DNA from: Ancylomarina sp048268005
GTDB taxonomy: Bacteria > Bacteroidota > Bacteroidia > Bacteroidales > Marinifilaceae
Length of the DNA: 64,000 nucleotides
Reading direction: 5' to 3'
Assembly (NCBI GenBank): GCA_048268005.1
Contig: JBLWWJ010000004.1
Span: forward strand, 62,001-126,000
Shown here: positions 60,142 through 64,000 of the stretch, piece by piece
Numbering within the stretch: position 1 is the stretch's first letter
Layout of the letters: every line of letters begins with the position of its first letter
Position numbers and translations under genes: made by a program
Notes under the pieces: model-generated
What the model was told of the DNA's origin: nothing
Database searches by the model: none
What the model saw: only the letters and a program-made list of their open reading frames with translations

Positions 60142-60936
60142 TTATAGCATGAATTTCTGAATGCAATTTTTGAATTCAGTATAATTTAGCGAATTACTGG
60201 CTATTATTTCCTGTCCAAAGATGTAGTCATCTTCGCCACGAAAATCACAAACTTTGCCACCTGCTTGTTGCACTAAAAATGCTCCGGCTGCCACATCCCA
60301 GGATTGAAGTCCATATTCATAAAAAGCATCGAAACGACCACAGGCAACATAAGCCAAATCTGTTGCTGCAGATCCCGGGCGGCGTACACCTTGTGAATGG
60401 ATGCATAAATATTTGAGTAATTCCATATAGTTGTCTAATTGATCGAAATTGTGATATGGGAAACCAGTACCAACCAGGCTCATTTCAAGAGTTTCGGCTT
60501 TTGAAACTGATATGACTTTATCATTAAGATAAGCAGGAGCTCCTAGCCAAGAATAGAAACACTCTTTTAAGCTTATTTCATAAACAACTCCAAGAACGAT
60601 TTTATCATCTTCTTTGAGGGCAATACTTACTGCAAAAGGAGAAAAACCATGAATGTAATTGGTTGTGCCATCTAGAGGATCTATAATCCAATTGTATTTT
60701 TCTCCAGTTTTAATCTCTGTTCCTTCTTCAGCAATAAATCCGGCTTCAGGAATAAGAGGTTTCAATGAGTCTATGATTCTAGCTTCTGAAGTTTTATCAA
60801 CAAAGGTTACAAAGTCGTGTGTGCCTTTATTTTCTATAACATTCACATTGATTTTATCTTGTTGTTCTTTTATAAAAGAGCCTACTTCAATGGCAACTTT
60901 TTTAGTTTGTCTGCAAATTGATTCCAGATCTATCAT
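60142..60936 (-). CDS. Inositol monophosphatase family protein
   Basis: 264 residues. The metal-binding residues are Glu70 (IAEEGTE), Asp86, Asp89 and Thr91 (WIIDPLDGTTNYIHG) and the Asp of SWDVAAGAFLVQQAGG. It would dephosphorylate myo-inositol phosphate or a similar sugar phosphate; the substrate is not certain. Cytoplasmic. It follows mtaB by 24 bases and precedes the acyltransferase gene by 27. Confidence 0.94.
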   Translation of the reverse strand: MIDLESICRQTKKVAIEVGSFIKEQQDKINVNVIENKGTHDFVTFVDKTSEARIIDSLKPLIPEAGFIAEEGTEIKTGEKYNWIIDPLDGTTNYIHGFSPFAVSIALKEDDKIVLGVVYEISLKECFYSWLGAPAYLNDKVISVSKAETLEMSLVGTGFPYHNFDQLDNYMELLKYLCIHSQGVRRPGSAATDLAYVACGRFDAFYEYGLQSWDVAAGAFLVQQAGGKVCDFRGEDDYIFGQEIIASNSLNYTEFKNCIQKFML

Positions 60937-60960
60937 GAGCTGTATGGCTTTATGTTAGAA

Positions 60961-62289
60961 TTAAGCAAGTTTAAATTTAAAGCTTTTTTCATCGATAAGT
61001 TCAACTTTTACGTTCCCATTATCATTTATTTCTAACAAATTTACCTCAGCGATACGATTGCTTAGGTTTGGATTGAATTCGATCTCGACTTTAATGTAAT
61101 TCTCAGTGAAACCATACATGATGCCATCATTATTATGATCTTCAAATAGAACTTTTGCATTTGTACCTAAAAAGTTTGTGTAGAAGGCTCTGAGTTTCTT
61201 TTCTGACAGTATTTGAAGCATTTTAGCTCTTTTCTTTTTGTCTTCCTGACTAACAACTTCTTTAATTTCAAGGGCTTTTGTTCCTTGTCGTTCAGAATAA
61301 GGGAAAACATGGAGCTGTGAAATAGGTAATTCGTTTATAAAATTATACGCATCAAGAAAATCGTCTTCTCTTTCACCTCTACTACCTGCTATAACGTCAA
61401 CACCGATAAAGGCATCTGGCGTAAGTTCTTTGATCTTAGCAATTCGCTGCGCAAAGAGTTCTCGGTTGTAACGACGTTTCATCAGCTTAAGCACATGATT
61501 GGATCCGGCTTGAAGTGGGATGTGAAAGTGGTTGACAAATTTATTTGATTGGGCAACAAACTCAATTATCTCATTACTTAGTAAATTAGGTTCGATTGAT
61601 GAAATTCGAAAACGCTCAATGCCTTTGACTTTTTCAAGAGCTTTAATTAATTCGTAGAAGTTCTCATTTGTACTTTGGCCAAAATCACCAATGTTAACAC
61701 CGGTCAGGATGATTTCTTTGGCACCTTGGGCAGCAACCTTTTCTGCTTCCTTCACTGTATCAGCAATACTCATATTTCGACTCCCCCCACGCGCAAAGGG
61801 AATTGTACAGTATGTGCAAAAGTAATTGCAGCCATCTTGTATTTTTAAGAAACAACGCGTTCTGTCTCCCATTGAATATGAGGCTTGAAAATCTTTTACT
61901 GATTCAACTTCACACGGGTGCATTTCTCCACTGGCTTTCTTTTCAAGATGATCAATGTATTTATGTATATTGAATTTTTCATTTGTTCCTAAAACCAAGT
62001 CCACTCCTGGAATCTCCGATATTTCCTCGGGCTTTAATTGGGCATAACAACCAATAACAACCACAAAGGCATTGGGATTCGTTTTAATGATTTTCTTTAT
62101 TGCTTGTCGGCACTTTTTGTCAGCCTGATCGGTAACAGAACAAGTGTTGATAACGTAAATATCAGCTTTCTCAGTTGTTTTAACCGTTTCGAATCCCGTT
62201 TCTTTAAAAGAACGACCGATAGTTGATGTTTCTGAAAAATTTAATTTGCAGCCCAATGTGTAAAAAGCGACTTTCTTTCCTTGCGACAT
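60961..62289 (-). CDS. mtaB: tRNA t6A37 methylthiotransferase MtaB
   Basis: 442 residues. N-terminal UPF0004 cysteines are Cys14 (TLGCKLN), Cys50 (NTCSVT) and Cys81 (IGCYAQ). The radical SAM site is CNYFCTYC (154-161). A TRAM-like C-terminal region follows (~375-440). The pattern fits MtaB, which adds a methylthio group to t6A37 in tRNA, rather than MiaB or RimO. A clear AAGGAG lies 9 bases before the ATG, so this start is well supported. First gene of a four-gene run. Confidence 0.95.
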   Translation of the reverse strand: MSQGKKVAFYTLGCKLNFSETSTIGRSFKETGFETVKTTEKADIYVINTCSVTDQADKKCRQAIKKIIKTNPNAFVVVIGCYAQLKPEEISEIPGVDLVLGTNEKFNIHKYIDHLEKKASGEMHPCEVESVKDFQASYSMGDRTRCFLKIQDGCNYFCTYCTIPFARGGSRNMSIADTVKEAEKVAAQGAKEIILTGVNIGDFGQSTNENFYELIKALEKVKGIERFRISSIEPNLLSNEIIEFVAQSNKFVNHFHIPLQAGSNHVLKLMKRRYNRELFAQRIAKIKELTPDAFIGVDVIAGSRGEREDDFLDAYNFINELPISQLHVFPYSERQGTKALEIKEVVSQEDKKKRAKMLQILSEKKLRAFYTNFLGTNAKVLFEDHNNDGIMYGFTENYIKVEIEFNPNLSNRIAEVNLLEINDNGNVKVELIDEKSFKFKLA

Positions 62290-62443
62290 GTTTTCTTCTC
62301 CTTTGCTGATAAAATTGGTGTATGGTTTAAATGTCTTCGTCTAAAGAAATAAAAATTAGATCTGAATTTTAAACTCGGGTAATAATCTTACAAACACTTT
62401 CAAACTAACTGTTAGACAGAGTGGTTGATGAGATTCTGTAAAT

Positions 62444-62475
62444 AAAAAAAAACTATCTCAGAATATGAAATAGTT
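62444..62475 (-). terminator. Terminator of the ppx/gppA gene
   Basis: AACTATCTC and GAAATAGTT form a 9-bp stem with one mismatch, followed by nine T residues on the minus strand, 43 bases after the stop. Confidence 0.72.
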
Positions 62476-62517
62476 CATTGTTTATGAATCTGTTGCAAAA
62501 TTAGAAAAAAGAATCTA

Positions 62518-63420
62518 CTATGCCATAACTTTTGGGTCAGAGTACTCCTGGTAGAGTTGATGAATAATTCCATCAGAGACACCAATTTTAGGAATTTGAA
62601 TGACATTAGAATTAGCCCATTCCATAATGCTGAGGAAAATAGTTGCAGCAGGAATAATCACATCAGCGCGGTCAGGATTCATATCGTAGTTAATCATTAG
62701 TTCATCGTAAGACATACTATTGAATAAGGAATGAATCTCTTTTAGTTCATGATAGCTTAGGGTGCGTTCCTTTCTAGGACTAGCATATTTAAATAATTTG
62801 TTAATATTTCCTCCTGAACCAATCAGTTCGATATTATCTTTTGATGAACAGATATCAAGCAAACACTCTTTTATGCGAATAAACTCGTTAAGAGGAACAC
62901 AATTCTTTAAAATTTTAATAGTTCCTACATCGAAAGAGCATGAAAACAATGAAATACCTGCAGAGAAAAGTGTGATCTCAGTACTACCACCTCCAACATC
63001 TACGTAGAGGTAATTTTTTTTAGGATCAAGAAAGGAGGTGTGCTTATTAGAAAAGATGATATTTGCTTCTTCTTTTCCCGAAATTAAATCGATTTGAATG
63101 TCAGCTTCTTTCTTTATTCGTTCAATAAGTTTGGGGCCATTGTCAGCTTCTCTCATAGCTGAAGTGGCACAAGCTCGATAGGATTCCACTTCATGAACAT
63201 CCATAAGTTTACGAAAGGCAATCATGGCTTTCACCATTTTTTCTTCTTTCTCAATGGATATATTATTAGTCGTAAACGTATCGGCTCCTAAACGAATAGG
63301 GACCCGTATAAGAGAAGATTTTTTTAAATATGACACACCATTCTTCTCAATCACATTCGTAAATAATAATCGAATGGCATTGGAACCTATATCTATGGCG
63401 GCAAATTTTATAATCTTCAT
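62518..63420 (-). CDS. Ppx/GppA-type phosphatase
   Basis: 300 residues, so only the two ASKHA-like N-terminal domains of the family and no C-terminal HD part. FAAIDIGSNAIRLLF, ATSAMREADNGPKLIERI and LYVDVGGGSTEITLF are the phosphate-binding segments. It acts as an exopolyphosphatase or pppGpp phosphatase; short Bacteroidota forms cannot be told apart by eye. Cytoplasmic. The partial phoH gene is immediately upstream. Confidence 0.92.
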   Translation of the reverse strand: MKIIKFAAIDIGSNAIRLLFTNVIEKNGVSYLKKSSLIRVPIRLGADTFTTNNISIEKEEKMVKAMIAFRKLMDVHEVESYRACATSAMREADNGPKLIERIKKEADIQIDLISGKEEANIIFSNKHTSFLDPKKNYLYVDVGGGSTEITLFSAGISLFSCSFDVGTIKILKNCVPLNEFIRIKECLLDICSSKDNIELIGSGGNINKLFKYASPRKERTLSYHELKEIHSLFNSMSYDELMINYDMNPDRADVIIPAATIFLSIMEWANSNVIQIPKIGVSDGIIHQLYQEYSDPKVMA

Positions 63421-63436
63421 AAGGTTTAAGCTTAAA

Positions 63437-63470
63437 GAAACAGTTTAAAACCATTGTTTTAAACTGTTTC
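63437..63470 (-). other. Strong hairpin between phoH and ppx
   Basis: A perfect 15-bp stem (GAAACAGTTTAAAAC, loop CATT) lies 17 bases upstream of the ppx ATG and 53 bases after the phoH stop. Neither side has a real T tract, so it may be a processing or leader hairpin instead of a terminator. Confidence 0.55.
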
Positions 63471-63522
63471 GGTTTGCCTAATCAAATTAAAGTTTTTTTT
63501 TAAATAATCCAATATTAATTTG

Positions 63523-64000
63523 TTAGAGTAGTTTACTGGCCAATTCAGCAAGAAAACTACGTTCTCCTTTTATCAGATTTATGTGTGCAAAAATTTCTTG
63601 ATCTTTCATTTTATCTGAAAGGTAAGCCAGTCCATTTGATTTTTTATCCAGATAAGGTGAATCAATTTGCTCAATATCTCCGGTGAAAACCATTTTAGTT
63701 CCCTCTCCTGCCCGGGTAATAATGGTCTTAATTTCGTGAGGCGTTAAATTCTGAGCCTCGTCAACAATGAAAAAAGCGTTTGATAAACTGCGACCTCTGA
63801 TATATGCGAGTGGTGTAATTTGCAGTTTTTCATCCTTAAGGAGTTCATCGATATAAAGATATTGCTTGCTGTGGACATTAAATTTTTTCTTAATAACAGC
63901 TAAGTTATCGAAAAGAGGTTGCATGTAAGGACTGATTTTTTCGTTAGCGTCTCCTGGGAGATAACCTAGATCTTTGTCAGCAAGAGCCACAATGGGGCGA
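63523..64000 (-). CDS. PhoH-family ATPase, C-terminal part (5' end outside window)
   Basis: The frame is open to the right-hand edge. The last visible codons read RPIVALADKDLGYLPGD, so the GTG at 63990 is an internal Val and not the start. This is the C-terminal ~158 residues of PhoH: LGYLPGDANEKISPY, NAFFIVDEAQNLT (Walker B), TRAGEGTKMVFTGDIEQIDSP and SNGLAYLSDK. The Walker A motif and any PIN domain (as in PhoH2) lie outside. An ATP-dependent RNA-related enzyme by family. Confidence 0.93.
   Translation of the reverse strand, partial: RPIVALADKDLGYLPGDANEKISPYMQPLFDNLAVIKKKFNVHSKQYLYIDELLKDEKLQITPLAYIRGRSLSNAFFIVDEAQNLTPHEIKTIITRAGEGTKMVFTGDIEQIDSPYLDKKSNGLAYLSDKMKDQEIFAHINLIKGERSFLAELASKLL

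Noticed and set aside
63523..63990. GTG at 63990 as the start of a short 155-residue protein
   Set aside because: Codons before it continue the PhoH motif (RPIV), so the gene simply runs off the window.

Overview
This 64 kb window comes from the chromosome of a member of the Bacteroidota, most likely a facultatively anaerobic marine relative of Marinifilaceae/Marinilabiliales (the family placement is inference). The DNA is AT-rich. The gene families are typical of the phylum: type IX secretion genes porV and porU with gldJ, a DUF4294 protein, a large fused cytochrome c assembly protein, a LytS/LytTR pair and a TPR/OmpA lipoprotein. Several promoters match the Bacteroidota pattern (TTTG or TTG, 19-20 bases, TAnnTTTG). 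I recognised no rRNA, tRNA, insertion sequence, prophage or CRISPR array. Both ends cut through genes: a TerB/ABC-type protein on the left and a PhoH ATPase on the right, both on the minus strand.

Layout. 1-6.9 kb: partial ABC-type gene, lipoprotein, LytTR two-component pair, a nicotinamidase-like hydrolase, miaA, a membrane protein and smpB. 6.85-7.44 kb: a gene-free stretch with seven 9-mers close to TTATYAACA, symmetrically oriented, which I flag as a possible replication origin or DnaA-binding locus. 7.4-13.3 kb: nucleoside kinase, EamA transporter, metallo-hydrolase, elbB and two conserved proteins. 13.7-19.6 kb: arginine deiminase and the anaerobic glycerol-3-phosphate dehydrogenase operon glpABC with a clear promoter. 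19.9-28.6 kb: two SPOUT RNA methyltransferases, a STAS/ATPase fusion, a large OmpA/TPR lipoprotein, a deoxynucleoside kinase and a prolyl oligopeptidase. 28.7-38.0 kb: cytochrome c block, with a fused CcsBA, then an outer-membrane barrel, nrfH, nrfA (with the special CWTCK haem site), and a separate ccsB and ccsA. 38.1-49.2 kb: alaS, M23 peptidase, MerR regulator, Nif3, CdsZ, CapA, two TPM proteins, LemA, thioredoxin, CoA-binding protein, ispF. 49.3-58.2 kb: porV, porU, gldJ, murF and a SugE/Gdx exporter. 58.2-64.0 kb: a four-gene run mtaB / inositol phosphatase / lysophospholipid acyltransferase / glycosyltransferase, then ppx and partial phoH.

How it fits together. glpABC feeds electrons from glycerol-3-phosphate into the quinone pool. 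NrfHA takes quinol electrons and reduces nitrite to ammonium. The two haem-attachment systems mature the cytochromes, and the split pair beside nrfA is plausibly dedicated to its CXXCK site. porU, porV and gldJ supply outer-membrane parts of type IX secretion. Much of the rest is housekeeping. I did not find a clearly new multi-gene system; the best leads are the 9-mer cluster at 7.0-7.2 kb, the paired dyads in front of the nrf block, and the nrf-linked haem lyase.
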